DNA from: Cohnella lupini
GTDB lineage: Bacteria; Bacillota; Bacilli; Paenibacillales; Paenibacillaceae
Length of the DNA stretch: 38,171 nt
Assembly (NCBI RefSeq): GCF_003386205.1
Contig: NZ_QRDY01000033.1
Coordinates: 1 to 38,171, forward strand
Direction of reading: 5' to 3'
This document shows positions 23,376 to 30,342 of this stretch, piece after piece (the first letter of the stretch is position 1; every line of letters begins with the position of its first letter). The translations under genes and the position numbers were made by a program. The notes below the pieces were generated by a model. That model was not told the origin of the DNA, made no database searches, and was given only the letters and a program-made list of their open reading frames with translations.

Positions 23376-23849
23376 TTATCGTGATTGCTGAAGCAATGGA
23401 GGTCCAACAATTAAAGTGTCATTCTGCTCGGCTAGTCGTCCAATTTCCTCGAGTAAATTTCGGCCGATTTCAGGAAAGAAATCGTCAATACCGCCAGGTG
23501 CGAAAGTGAATAGAATACGCCCCATTTCGGATCCGACGTTAGCCCACGCGTGAGCTACGCCGCGAGGAACCACGACGCTCGTTCCGGGAGTCGCTTCAAA
23601 TTCTTCTTCTCCGCATTGGAAACGAAATGTTCCCTCAAGAATTTCGAATACCTCTTCCCGTTCCTTATGAATATGCTTCGGGGGACCAATCAAAGCCGGT
23701 ACACGCGCTTCAATGACGGTTATCGCTCCTCCAACTTGATTGCTGTGGATGCGAATGGCCATTTGTTCGCCAGGCATCGTATCGAACCATTCGAGATCCT
23801 TGGCGAATGTAACGGCTGCTCTGGTTAGTGCTTTATTTGTCTGTTCCAT
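23376..23849 (-). CDS. Cupin-domain protein
   Basis: Start taken at the second ATG (23849), which has AAGGAG 7 nt upstream; the ATG at 23855 is too close to that site. The 157-residue protein has a single cupin beta-barrel. Motif 1 is PPKHIHKEREEVFEILEGTFRF, with two His and a Glu as metal ligands. Motif 2 is GTSVVVPRGVAHAWAN. A C-terminal helix (DDFFPEIGRNLLEEIGRLAEQ) matches the quercetin-dioxygenase-like cupin group. It follows the SDR gene by 23 nt and is surely co-transcribed. Substrate and metal are unknown. Confidence 0.88.
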   Translation of the reverse strand: MEQTNKALTRAAVTFAKDLEWFDTMPGEQMAIRIHSNQVGGAITVIEARVPALIGPPKHIHKEREEVFEILEGTFRFQCGEEEFEATPGTSVVVPRGVAHAWANVGSEMGRILFTFAPGGIDDFFPEIGRNLLEEIGRLAEQNDTLIVGPPLLQQSR

Positions 23850-23872
23850 TTTCATTCTCCTTGCTCCATTTT

Positions 23873-24880
23873 TTAGATTGCAAAAGTGAAACCTATCAGT
23901 TGTTCGCTAAGGCTCCAGAGTTGATCGGCTGCTTTGGGATCGACCGCATATGGCATCACTCCGGAGTCCGTTAATGTCGAATTGTTGTCTAATTGAAAAT
24001 CGGACTCGGCGTCATGCCCTAGAGGGGCGATATCGCAGTTCTCGCAGTAAACTCCGCCCATATTGTCAAGCTGCTTGCTCGTCGCACACCATACGCTGGT
24101 GGCAGCCCCTTGCTCTACCGTTTTGAGATTTTTCGTCGGGTCGAGGACCGGTTGTCCGTTCTCGTCGATGACTCCCGCCGCTTGCAGTTCCTCCATCGAA
24201 AGATGTTTTTCGAGTCCTGTTCCTACGATGCTGCCAGGATGTAGGGAAAAGGTACGCACGCCGTCGGCCTGGCCGCGTTTGTCTAGCGCGACGGAGAAGA
24301 GTATGTTGGCCGTCTTCGACTGACCATATGCCGCCCAGCGTTCATAGTCCCGTTGTTCGAAATTAGGATCATCGAACACGACTGGGGAAAAGTGATGGCC
24401 CCAGGAAGAAACGGAGACCACCCGTGCTCCATTCGCATTGCGTAGAGCGGGCCAAAGCCTCGCTACAAGCTGGAAATGGCCTAGATGGTTCGTTGCGAAT
24501 TGCGATTCATATCCTCTCGAATCGCGTTTCAAGGGAGATGCCATTATGCCTGCGCTATTTACCAGGATGTGCACCGGTTGGCCGGAAGCAAGAAACTTCT
24601 CTGCAAAAGCATCGATCGAGGCAGGGTCCAGCAAGTCCATCACTTGAATATCGATGCCGTCGATATCCGCAAGCGCGGTCGCGGCTTTGTTGAAGTCGCG
24701 TGTCGGGACTATGACTTTCGCGCCAGCAGAACGTAGCACGCGCACGGTCTCAAGACCTAGTCCGGAATAACCGCCAGTTACGATCGCGATTTTGCCGGAC
24801 AGGTCGGTACCCTTGATGACTTCTTCGGCTGTTGTTGAAGCTCCAAAGCCGGAGCCGATTGGTGTTTGTTTAGTTGTCAT
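23873..24880 (-). CDS. Short-chain dehydrogenase/reductase (retinol dehydrogenase/WWOX-like group)
   Basis: This 335-residue SDR has the cofactor motif TGGYSGLG (about residues 34-41), NSAGIM (about 108-113), the catalytic Ser in VSVSSWGHHF and the YxxxK motif in YGQSKTANIL (about 185). The LHPGSIVGTGL loop follows. The Arg in VIVPTRDF favours NADPH. The length and motifs fit the large SDR group annotated as oxidoreductases without known substrate. AAAGGAG lies 9 nt before the ATG. It is the first gene of an operon with a cupin gene, and a TetR gene is divergent, so substrate-induced derepression is likely. Confidence 0.92.
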   Translation of the reverse strand: MTTKQTPIGSGFGASTTAEEVIKGTDLSGKIAIVTGGYSGLGLETVRVLRSAGAKVIVPTRDFNKAATALADIDGIDIQVMDLLDPASIDAFAEKFLASGQPVHILVNSAGIMASPLKRDSRGYESQFATNHLGHFQLVARLWPALRNANGARVVSVSSWGHHFSPVVFDDPNFEQRDYERWAAYGQSKTANILFSVALDKRGQADGVRTFSLHPGSIVGTGLEKHLSMEELQAAGVIDENGQPVLDPTKNLKTVEQGAATSVWCATSKQLDNMGGVYCENCDIAPLGHDAESDFQLDNNSTLTDSGVMPYAVDPKAADQLWSLSEQLIGFTFAI

Positions 24881-25061
24881 ATATATGAACTCCTTTAAAT
24901 GTTCTTTTGAATAATAAGACTTGAACTTATATAGCTGACTAAATGTTTATGTGGAGAGTCCCGGAATTGCTCAAATGCGCAAGAGGTCCTTACTCATTGA
25001 ACGGTTAGTGCTATTTCATTTTAATTTGTTGTCTTCATAACAGGTCTCCTCTTTCGATATT

Positions 25062-25085
25062 TAGACATGGAACGTAAAATGTCTA
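25062..25085. promoter_or_regulatory. Palindromic operator between the SDR operon and the divergent TetR gene
   Basis: TAGACAT (25062-25068) and ATGTCTA (25079-25085) are perfect inverted repeats with a 10-nt spacer. The site lies in the divergent region, 20 nt upstream of the TetR -35 box. It is the best candidate for the binding site of the adjacent TetR protein. Confidence 0.55.
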
Positions 25086-25104
25086 TGTGCGTATACTATA
25101 CGAC

Positions 25105-25133
25105 TGGACAAAGTTTGTAAAGTGTATAATAAT
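25105..25133 (+). promoter_or_regulatory. Promoter of the first TetR gene, predicted leaderless
   Basis: TGGACA (25105-25110), a 17-nt spacer, then AATAAT (25128-25133). The predicted transcription start is 25140, the A of the ATG. No Shine-Dalgarno sequence precedes this start. Confidence 0.5.
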
Positions 25134-25139
25134 GTATCC

Positions 25140-25697
25140 ATGGACGATAAAAAGAAACTTCATATTCTGTCGGTTGCGTTGGACGTGTACTTCAAATACG
25201 GCTATAAGCGAGTGTCAATGAATGAAATAGCGGAAGCCGCAGGTATTTCGCGTGCGGGTCTCTATTTGTACTTCAATAACAAGGAGGAAGTTTTTAACGC
25301 AACGATTCTTCACTATGGAGACACTCTCATCGCAAAAATAATGGATGAACTCTCTTCCAAGAAAACGCCCGAAGACAAAATTATATTTGCGCTTGAAGTG
25401 TGGTCTATAAACAATTTCGATCAATCGTTGAACTCGCCCGAAGTAAAAGAAATGACCGACAGCTCTTTATCTTTCGCTCAAGAGGCGCTCGATGCGAGTT
25501 ACAATAAACTTGAAGTCGTTCTGACCTCTATTTTAAAATCGCGATCGCAATCCGCCGGCAACCCAAATAGTCTCTCTCCGGAGACATTGGCACATCTTTT
25601 AACTAGCGCATTGCGAGGGTTCAAGATAGTCGCGAAAAACTCGTCGGAGCTTCGCCAAATGATTCAAGACTTGCTTCGAATTATTCTTATCGCTTAG
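25140..25697 (+). CDS. TetR-family transcriptional regulator
   Basis: The 185-residue protein (start at ATG 25140; an in-frame GTG at 25122 is the alternative) has the TetR HTH RVSMNEIAEAAGISRAGLYLYFNNKEEVFNATI near residues 24-56. A helical ligand-binding C-terminal domain (about 60-185) has no recognisable ligand motif. It is divergent from the SDR-cupin operon, and a perfect inverted repeat lies between them, so it most likely represses that operon. No Shine-Dalgarno is visible, and the promoter places the transcript start on the ATG. A good terminator follows. Confidence 0.92.
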   Translation: MDDKKKLHILSVALDVYFKYGYKRVSMNEIAEAAGISRAGLYLYFNNKEEVFNATILHYGDTLIAKIMDELSSKKTPEDKIIFALEVWSINNFDQSLNSPEVKEMTDSSLSFAQEALDASYNKLEVVLTSILKSRSQSAGNPNSLSPETLAHLLTSALRGFKIVAKNSSELRQMIQDLLRIILIA

Positions 25698-25721
25698 CTG
25701 AACAATCTAAATGCGCGCTTA

Positions 25722-25770
25722 AATGAAACTAAGGCTATCAGCTACTGGTTGCCCTAGTTTCATTTTTGAC
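25722..25770 (+). terminator. Terminator after the first TetR gene
   Basis: AAATGAAACTA (25722-25732) pairs with TAGTTTCATTT (25756-25766), with GGC/GCC inside, followed by TTT. It starts 24 nt after the stop codon. Confidence 0.8.
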
Positions 25771-25857
25771 CGTGGAGAACATATATTTTCATTTTTGTGG
25801 TGATGATAACTATGTTCGGGTTCTAAAAAACGTCGAATGCATGAGGTGATTATTCAG

Positions 25858-26283
25858 ATGGCTTTATTTAACAGTCAAGGCGAAGAACTTCTCACGGAGC
25901 TCTGGGCTAAAGTTTACAATCTTCCTCAGGATCTCGACGCGATCGACCGACTCTGCACCGAGGACTTTATCCTATCGAACCCGGATGGAGACGTCGTGGG
26001 TCGCGCTGTATTTAAAGAGTGGGCTCGTACGTTCACATCGAAGATTCGCGACATTAGGCTCAATAGCCTCGATATGTTCAGCTCCGCCGACGGTACGCGC
26101 GTCGTTTCACGCTGGGTAGTCACGGGGTACAACCAAGGTATACTCGGTTCACCGCCAGACGATCGCCCGATTCAGATTTCCGGGATCGCGGTATGGGAAA
26201 TTCGCGATGGTAAGCTCGCCCACAACTGGGTGGAACGTAGCGCTCATGAGCTCTCGCAGCAGCTCGCGAAGCCCGTGAAATAA
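25858..26283 (+). CDS. SnoaL/NTF2-like protein
   Basis: Start chosen at 25858 because GAGGTGAT lies about 8 nt upstream; an ATG at 25837 is also in frame. The 141-residue product fits the SnoaL-like polyketide cyclase / NTF2 fold: LTELWAKVYNLPQDLDAIDRLCTEDFILSNPDGDVVGRAVFKEWARTF, a middle strand RVVSRWVVTGYNQG, and the typical end GIAVWEIRDGKLAHNWVERSAHEL. The family contains ester- or lactone-modifying enzymes and many proteins of unknown function. It sits after the first TetR terminator and may have its own promoter, which I could not define. Confidence 0.85.
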   Translation: MALFNSQGEELLTELWAKVYNLPQDLDAIDRLCTEDFILSNPDGDVVGRAVFKEWARTFTSKIRDIRLNSLDMFSSADGTRVVSRWVVTGYNQGILGSPPDDRPIQISGIAVWEIRDGKLAHNWVERSAHELSQQLAKPVK

Positions 26284-26395
26284 CAAGCGGATGGTGTCCT
26301 ATTGTAGGTTACCCCACTCTATAATTAAAATAGCCGAAGCGGGGAATTGCTACTGCGGTTCTGCGGTATCTCTTTCCTTAATATAAGCTCTCATA

Positions 26396-26446
26396 AAACA
26401 AACATCCCCAACAATTAGTTGAATCAATTGTTGGGGATGTTTGTTT
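26396..26446. terminator. Bidirectional terminator with a perfect 21-bp stem
   Basis: Left arm 26396-26416 and right arm 26426-26446 are perfectly complementary over 21 bp with a 9-nt loop. A-rich and T-rich ends serve both strands. It lies between the converging SnoaL-like gene and the flavodoxin-fold gene. Confidence 0.85.
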
Positions 26447-26538
26447 ATTTCTTCATTAGGATTGCATAGCTCGTTTTGTAAATATTCCGACGATCGTCTT
26501 TAAGCCCTTCCTCCGTAGCAAACGTGCAATGTCTTGTC

Positions 26539-27129
26539 TCAACTCGGGAACAAGGAATCAATCTTATCTTCGACTTCCTTCAGCAATCCTTTATAATACG
26601 ATTCGTCATCGAGGAACCCGATACTACCAAATAATAAATGTCCTACAGGCTCAATTCCAACGAAGTCAAAGATACCGATATCAGAAGTGATTTTCAATCC
26701 GTTGCTCATGCCAATCTTATCGTAAATCTCTTGAGGAGTACCATGTGTATTGATAATGAAACCTTGCTTGCCTGTCAACATCTTAATGATGCCTTCTTCA
26801 CCGGCACTATAGGCATAACCGTAAGAAAACACACGATCAACGTAACCTTTAAGGATAGCGGGAAGTCCCGTCCACCAAATTGGATATATAAGCGTAATTA
26901 CGTCCGCTTGGGTGATAAATTCTTGTTCCGTTTTAATATCCTGCGGAGTGTGTCCTGATCTCATAGCAGCCGTATCTTCCGGTTTGAGCACAGGTTGGAA
27001 ATTGAGCGAATACAAATCACGCACAATCACCTCATGCCCGTTTTTTTTCAATACAGCGGTCGTGGTTTCCAATATAGCTCGGTTAAAACTTTCAGGCTTT
27101 GGATGGGCATAGACTACAAGATGTTTCAT
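26539..27129 (-). CDS. Flavodoxin-fold NAD(P)H oxidoreductase (YwrO/KefF/MdaB-like quinone reductase)
   Basis: The 196-residue protein has the flavodoxin-2 fold: HLVVYAHPKPESFNRAILETT (about 3-23, the phosphate-binding loop for FMN/FAD), then DVITLIYPIWWTGLPAILKGYVDRVFSYGYAY (about 75-106), and GKQGFIINTHGTP. Members use NAD(P)H to reduce quinones, nitro or azo compounds by two electrons and are usually induced by electrophiles. GGAGG precedes the ATG. It has a clear promoter whose -35 lies in an inverted repeat, so a repressor probably controls it, but no regulator gene is adjacent. An aldo/keto reductase remnant lies just upstream. Confidence 0.92.
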   Translation of the reverse strand: MKHLVVYAHPKPESFNRAILETTTAVLKKNGHEVIVRDLYSLNFQPVLKPEDTAAMRSGHTPQDIKTEQEFITQADVITLIYPIWWTGLPAILKGYVDRVFSYGYAYSAGEEGIIKMLTGKQGFIINTHGTPQEIYDKIGMSNGLKITSDIGIFDFVGIEPVGHLLFGSIGFLDDESYYKGLLKEVEDKIDSLFPS

Positions 27130-27151
27130 TTATAAGACCTCCAATCGCATG

Positions 27152-27195
27152 ATTATTCAGTACTTCTAAATCATGTTCAAGCGATTTGAGCATGA
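27152..27195 (-). promoter_or_regulatory. Promoter of the flavodoxin-fold gene with inverted repeat over the -35
   Basis: Minus strand: TTGAAC (27175-27180), a 17-nt spacer, AATAAT (27152-27157), followed by GGAGG and the start. Arms at 27171-27180 and 27186-27195 match as an inverted repeat in 9 of 10 positions with a 5-nt centre. The -35 is part of one arm, so a bound protein would block the promoter. Confidence 0.6.
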
Positions 27196-27196
27196 T

Positions 27197-27466
27197 CTAT
27201 CCACCTCTGAATAAGTATTCCTCAATTGAATAAGTATTCCTCAATGTATATTCAACAGCACGCAGGATAATCCTTCCAAGCGGGAATCGGATAGGATGTG
27301 ACAGGACAAACGCGATTGTCAAGCGTGCTAACGGCATTTTCTTCTCTGCGGCAAAAAGCGAGAGTTGCTGAATAGCCGCCAATTTCACTTGGTTCCCGGT
27401 ATCGAGATCGAATGCAATCGTTTGCAAAGAGGCACGGTCATCAACCCGCGTCCTTAGCTAGCTTTG
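27197..27466 (-). pseudogene. Aldo/keto reductase C-terminal remnant
   Basis: On the minus strand, from about 27450 to 27320, the translation contains FDLDTGNQVKLAAIQQL, then SLFAAEKKMPLARLTIAFVLSHP. This matches the late part of aldo/keto reductases, where NxxKLxAVExLxxLA is followed by the LALAFVL helix. The expected continuation (the IGPRT-like cofactor loop) is absent and the end is unrelated, ending in a duplicated 19-bp unit. Upstream the reading frame meets a TAG, and a long terminator hairpin follows at 27471. Roughly three quarters of a normal 320-residue enzyme is missing. The remaining 76-codon ORF (27197-27427) is probably not functional. Confidence 0.6.
27208..27245. repeat. 19-bp perfect tandem duplication
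   Basis: TGAATAAGTATTCCTCAAT occurs twice head to tail (27208-27226 and 27227-27245), inside the decayed tail of the aldo/keto reductase remnant. A replication-slippage event is the simplest cause. Confidence 0.85.
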
Positions 27467-27470
27467 ATAT

Positions 27471-27522
27471 AAAGAAACGCAAACCCCACAGTTACTTACA
27501 ACTGTGGGGTTTGCGTTTCTTT
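27471..27522. terminator. Bidirectional terminator with a perfect 23-bp stem
   Basis: Arms 27471-27493 and 27500-27522 are fully complementary over 23 bp with a 6-nt loop. A T-rich end is present on each strand. It ends the alpha/beta hydrolase transcript on the minus strand, whose stop is at 27599. Confidence 0.85.
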
Positions 27523-27598
27523 ATTTTATCACTAATTCGCATTTAATAATGGGGATTTGCTTTCCTTCAAGCGTTAATGAACTCTCTTCACTTAGCTG

Positions 27599-28495
27599 TT
27601 ACTTTATGGTTTGCGAAACGAAATCATTCACTGCTTTTACAAATTCTTGGGGAGTCTCCACATGATTCATATGCCCGCCTTGTTCGAACATCACGAGCTG
27701 AGAAGCAGGAATTTTCTCATCCATTTCTTTGGCCCAACGCGGTCCGCAGTTAAAATCGTACTCGCCGACGAGGATTAAGGTCGTGGTTTGAATGGTATTT
27801 AAGACATCGCGAACATCCCACATATATGGCTTGCGATTCGGGTCGACGGAGAAATCCAACCCGGCTTGCCACTCTTTAAATTCTTCTGACAGCTCCCAAT
27901 AGTTACCGAAGAATGCAGGCATTAAGCGCCTCAAAACCTTTAGAACCGCATCTCTATCCCGTGCTTTGCCCGTAATCATGTCCATCCAGGCATTCTTCGC
28001 ATCCAGAGCTTCAGGACGATCCGCCCAACGTTGAGTGAAAATCTCGAGTTGTTGAACCTGCTCCATTCCAAGTTCTTGATTCATACATGGAGCCGAGCTG
28101 TAGAGAATAAGTCCGCCGAGTTCATCGGGATAATCAAGCGCATATTGAAGACCTACAAATCCGCCATGCGAGTGACCCAGGAAAAATGGCTGATGTGCTC
28201 CGATGTGCTCGGCTACTTTATGAGCGAAGTAGGCGTACTTCGACATATTATAATCACCGTCCGGCAGGTTATCGGAATGTCCCGTGCCTATTGGCTCCAA
28301 ATAGATAACGGTCATGGTTTTTTCCAGTAGCGGCATACGCATATAACCCCAATGAAAACCGGGACCTCCCGAATGAACTATACAGATCGGACCTTCTCCC
28401 GCGACATGATAAACTTGACGTACATCGTCTATTACAACCTCGTGCATAACCGGTGAAAAGGCTCCATTGGAAGCTTGAAATTGTGATTCTGACAT
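27599..28495 (-). CDS. Alpha/beta hydrolase, proline iminopeptidase-like
   Basis: The 298-residue protein has the alpha/beta hydrolase triad. The nucleophile Ser is in FFLGHSHGGFVGLQ (GxSxG, about residue 110), the Asp in LILVGEYDFNCGP, and the His in GGHMNHVETP near the C-terminus. An oxyanion motif VHSGGPGFHWG lies near residues 40-50, the HGGPG-type signature of the proline iminopeptidase/S33 group. A cap domain lies between. Substrates in this group range from N-terminal proline peptides to esters, so peptidase activity is only a suggestion. GAGGG lies 9 nt before the ATG. It is divergent from a TetR gene with a palindrome in between and is probably repressed by it. Confidence 0.9.
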   Translation of the reverse strand: MSESQFQASNGAFSPVMHEVVIDDVRQVYHVAGEGPICIVHSGGPGFHWGYMRMPLLEKTMTVIYLEPIGTGHSDNLPDGDYNMSKYAYFAHKVAEHIGAHQPFFLGHSHGGFVGLQYALDYPDELGGLILYSSAPCMNQELGMEQVQQLEIFTQRWADRPEALDAKNAWMDMITGKARDRDAVLKVLRRLMPAFFGNYWELSEEFKEWQAGLDFSVDPNRKPYMWDVRDVLNTIQTTTLILVGEYDFNCGPRWAKEMDEKIPASQLVMFEQGGHMNHVETPQEFVKAVNDFVSQTIK

Positions 28496-28529
28496 GGAAA
28501 TTCCCTCTTTCAGCTACATTTTTTGTTTG

Positions 28530-28545
28530 TATACATCTTTGTATA
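28530..28545. promoter_or_regulatory. Palindromic operator between hydrolase and second TetR gene
   Basis: TATACA-TCTT-TGTATA is a perfect 6-4-6 inverted repeat in the 93-nt divergent region. It lies 8 nt upstream of the TetR -35 box and would overlap promoter elements of the hydrolase gene. Confidence 0.55.
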
Positions 28546-28553
28546 AAAAGCAC

Positions 28554-28582
28554 TTGACTCTTGTATAGCTATGCGCAATAAT
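28554..28582 (+). promoter_or_regulatory. Promoter of the second TetR gene, predicted leaderless
   Basis: TTGACT (28554-28559), 17-nt spacer, AATAAT (28577-28582). The predicted transcription start is 28589, the A of the ATG. No Shine-Dalgarno is present before that codon. Confidence 0.55.
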
Positions 28583-28588
28583 GACTAC

Positions 28589-29137
28589 ATGGAAAACAGG
28601 AAAACTCAAATCATAAATCTGGCATCATCACTCATTCGAAAAAAAGGCTATTCTTCCTTTTCTTATGACGAAATTTCAAAACATTTTGGCGTTACCAAAG
28701 CGAGCATTCACTATCATTTCGAGAAAAAGGAAGATCTTGGACTTGCCGTATTGGATCAACTTAATCGAGGTCTGATCAGCTTTAAGTCTAGTATTCAACA
28801 ATCATCACAGTCGATTGAAGAGAAGCTCATACAATATTGCGCTGATCAATCCAGACGTTTTGCAGAGTATGACATATGTCCTACCTCATCATTGCAAGCT
28901 GATTATGAATTGTTGCCGGAATCGATGAAAATAAAACTTCAAGAGATAAGCGAGTTTGAACTTTCGATTATCGATGACATTTTTGCTAAAGGGACAGGCG
29001 ATCCTGCAATTAATACACGCGCCTTAGCAATCACAGTCTTATCTGCAATCAAGGGAGCTCTGCAGTACAACCGCGCAATGCACGTCGATTTCATTCCGGA
29101 TATCATGTATGGAATTAATCGTCTATTAAAAAACTAG
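28589..29137 (+). CDS. TetR-family transcriptional regulator
   Basis: Start chosen at 28589; an ATG at 28571 would lie upstream of the predicted -10 box. The 182-residue protein has the TetR HTH YSSFSYDEISKHFGVTKASIHYHFEKKEDLGLAVL (about residues 20-55), then a helical ligand domain with CPTSSLQADYELLPESMK, as in the YxaF/LmrA-like branch. It is divergent from the alpha/beta hydrolase gene and probably represses it through the palindrome at 28530. A strong terminator follows immediately. Confidence 0.92.
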   Translation: MENRKTQIINLASSLIRKKGYSSFSYDEISKHFGVTKASIHYHFEKKEDLGLAVLDQLNRGLISFKSSIQQSSQSIEEKLIQYCADQSRRFAEYDICPTSSLQADYELLPESMKIKLQEISEFELSIIDDIFAKGTGDPAINTRALAITVLSAIKGALQYNRAMHVDFIPDIMYGINRLLKN

Positions 29138-29141
29138 TGTT

Positions 29142-29167
29142 AGGCACCTCTATAGAGGTGCCTTTCT
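29142..29167 (+). terminator. Terminator after the second TetR gene
   Basis: AGGCACCTC and GAGGTGCCT (29142-29163) form a perfect 9-bp stem with a TATA loop, followed by TTCTT. It begins 4 nt after the TetR stop. Confidence 0.85.
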
Positions 29168-29182
29168 TCATTAGCTTATACG

Positions 29183-29413
29183 TTATAATCCTTGAAAATC
29201 GGATAACTCGGGCATTTGAATAAGGAAGAGGATAACCGAGAGTACTGTTAATACGATAGCGGGAAAAGTTTGTTGAACATTATCCTTTACGCGAACGTGC
29301 GTCAGTATACCACCAAACATTGTAATGCATTTTCTAACCCGAGATTTTACTAAATCCCGCCATCAGAAAAACTAAGCTTAAAAGCCCTACAGAACGATCG
29401 CTACGATGTACAC
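29183..29413 (-). pseudogene. Broken doxX-like membrane protein gene
   Basis: A GTG at 29413 has AGAGGAG 8 nt upstream. The minus strand then gives YIVAIVL, a TAG where Gln is expected, a one-base loss, GLLSLVFLMAGFSKISG (the typical first helix of DoxX-like proteins), and a second stop. After an out-of-frame junction the family's end appears: MFGGILTHVRVKDNVQQTFPAIV followed by a last hydrophobic helix and TAA at 29183. Around 45 central codons are missing. Two nonsense codons, one frameshift and one deletion show long-standing decay. The gene follows the cupin gene on the same strand, so the original operon was probably cupin-doxX. It fills most of the 29138-29467 gap. Confidence 0.75.
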
Positions 29414-29467
29414 TCTTGGATCTCCTCTATGACTGAGCTATATTCAGCACAGTATTAAAAATAATAT

Positions 29468-29953
29468 TTAAAGGCCGGGGTAAGTAATATGATACTTCTT
29501 AGAAACTTCTAGCAGCTTCTGCATGGCTTCAGGAGTGGGTGGTTCGACATGATCTTCCAACCCTTCCTCATAAGGAACGCCTAGTTCCTTCACAAAAGAA
29601 TCAAATCCCGCAGGGTAAGCGGTAACCAGAAACTTAGCTGTATTTGATTTTACTTTGAAGGTGTGCGGAATGCCGCGGGGAGCGAACACATATTCGCCGG
29701 TTTTCACCGAAATAGTCTCCTTGCCGAGCGTCATCTCTATTTCTCCATCCAGAACGTAAAAAGATTCATCTTCTTTTTCATGTAAATGCAGTGGCGGTCC
29801 ATCATCTTTCTTGACGGAGCAATGCACGACGCAAAACTCACCGTTCGTATCTTCCCCGCTCACCAATATTGAATTTACGTCACTAAGAAATAGGAACGTA
29901 TTATCTTTGTTGATATTCCGGTGCATCATGCCCGCTTTGCTTTGATTACTCAT
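29468..29953 (-). CDS. Cupin-domain protein
   Basis: Start chosen at 29953 because AAGGAG lies 10 nt upstream; an upstream in-frame ATG at 29992 overlaps the operator region. The 161-residue protein has a cupin barrel: DGPPLHLHEKEDESFYVLDGEIEMTLG (motif 1, two His and a Glu) and GEYVFAPRGIPHTFKV (motif 2). The C-terminal tail is typical of quercetin 2,3-dioxygenase-like cupins. The enzyme activity is unknown. It has a near-consensus promoter with a perfect palindrome just after the transcription start, so it is tightly repressed by an unidentified regulator. The gene after it, doxX, is broken. Confidence 0.88.
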   Translation of the reverse strand: MSNQSKAGMMHRNINKDNTFLFLSDVNSILVSGEDTNGEFCVVHCSVKKDDGPPLHLHEKEDESFYVLDGEIEMTLGKETISVKTGEYVFAPRGIPHTFKVKSNTAKFLVTAYPAGFDSFVKELGVPYEEGLEDHVEPPTPEAMQKLLEVSKKYHITYPGL

Positions 29954-29996
29954 CTTTTGTATGCTCCTTCTTGTTGTGAATTCATGCTGCACATCT

Positions 29997-30061
29997 TACT
30001 TACCGGAAAGTAAGTAGATCAGCAATTACTTGAGTATAGCTACACACTTTTTCTATGTCAA
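29997..30061 (-). promoter_or_regulatory. Strong promoter and operator of the cupin gene
   Basis: Minus strand: consensus TTGACA (30056-30061), 17-nt spacer, TATACT (30033-30038). Just after the predicted start, TACTTAC (29997-30003) and GTAAGTA (30010-30016) form a perfect inverted repeat with a 6-nt centre. This is a classical repressor block site of TetR or MarR style. No obvious regulator gene is adjacent. Confidence 0.78.
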
Positions 30062-30210
30062 CCATTCTAACATTAATGAAATATAAATATTCATGTCAAT
30101 ATTTTCCCGGTTGCTACACAGCAACGCCCGAATTCGCCCTCTACTTCGTATGTTATTGTAAAGGTGTTCTTATTCTGTTCAACATACCGCGCCGCCTATA
30201 AAGAAGTATA
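30062..30210. other. Intergenic, nothing recognised
   Basis: This is the middle part of the 389-nt gap between the cupin start and the VanY stop. It lies upstream of the cupin promoter. No coding remnant or further regulatory repeat is evident. Confidence 0.35.
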
Positions 30211-30233
30211 GGGCCATCCGCAAAGGATGGCCC
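30211..30233. terminator. Hairpin downstream of the VanY-type gene
   Basis: GGGCCATCC and GGATGGCCC form a perfect 9-bp stem with a 5-nt loop (GCAAA). The tail is mixed T/A on the minus strand (TATACTTCTTT), so this is a moderate terminator about 110 nt after the stop. Confidence 0.6.
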
Positions 30234-30342
30234 ATTCTTTGAAAGATACATTCCTGTTCAGTGTACCCGAGCTATGTATTCTCGTCTATGTCACGTATAA
30301 CGTGGCGATCGGATAACGTTCTCTTGTCTTAAATCAGGTCAT

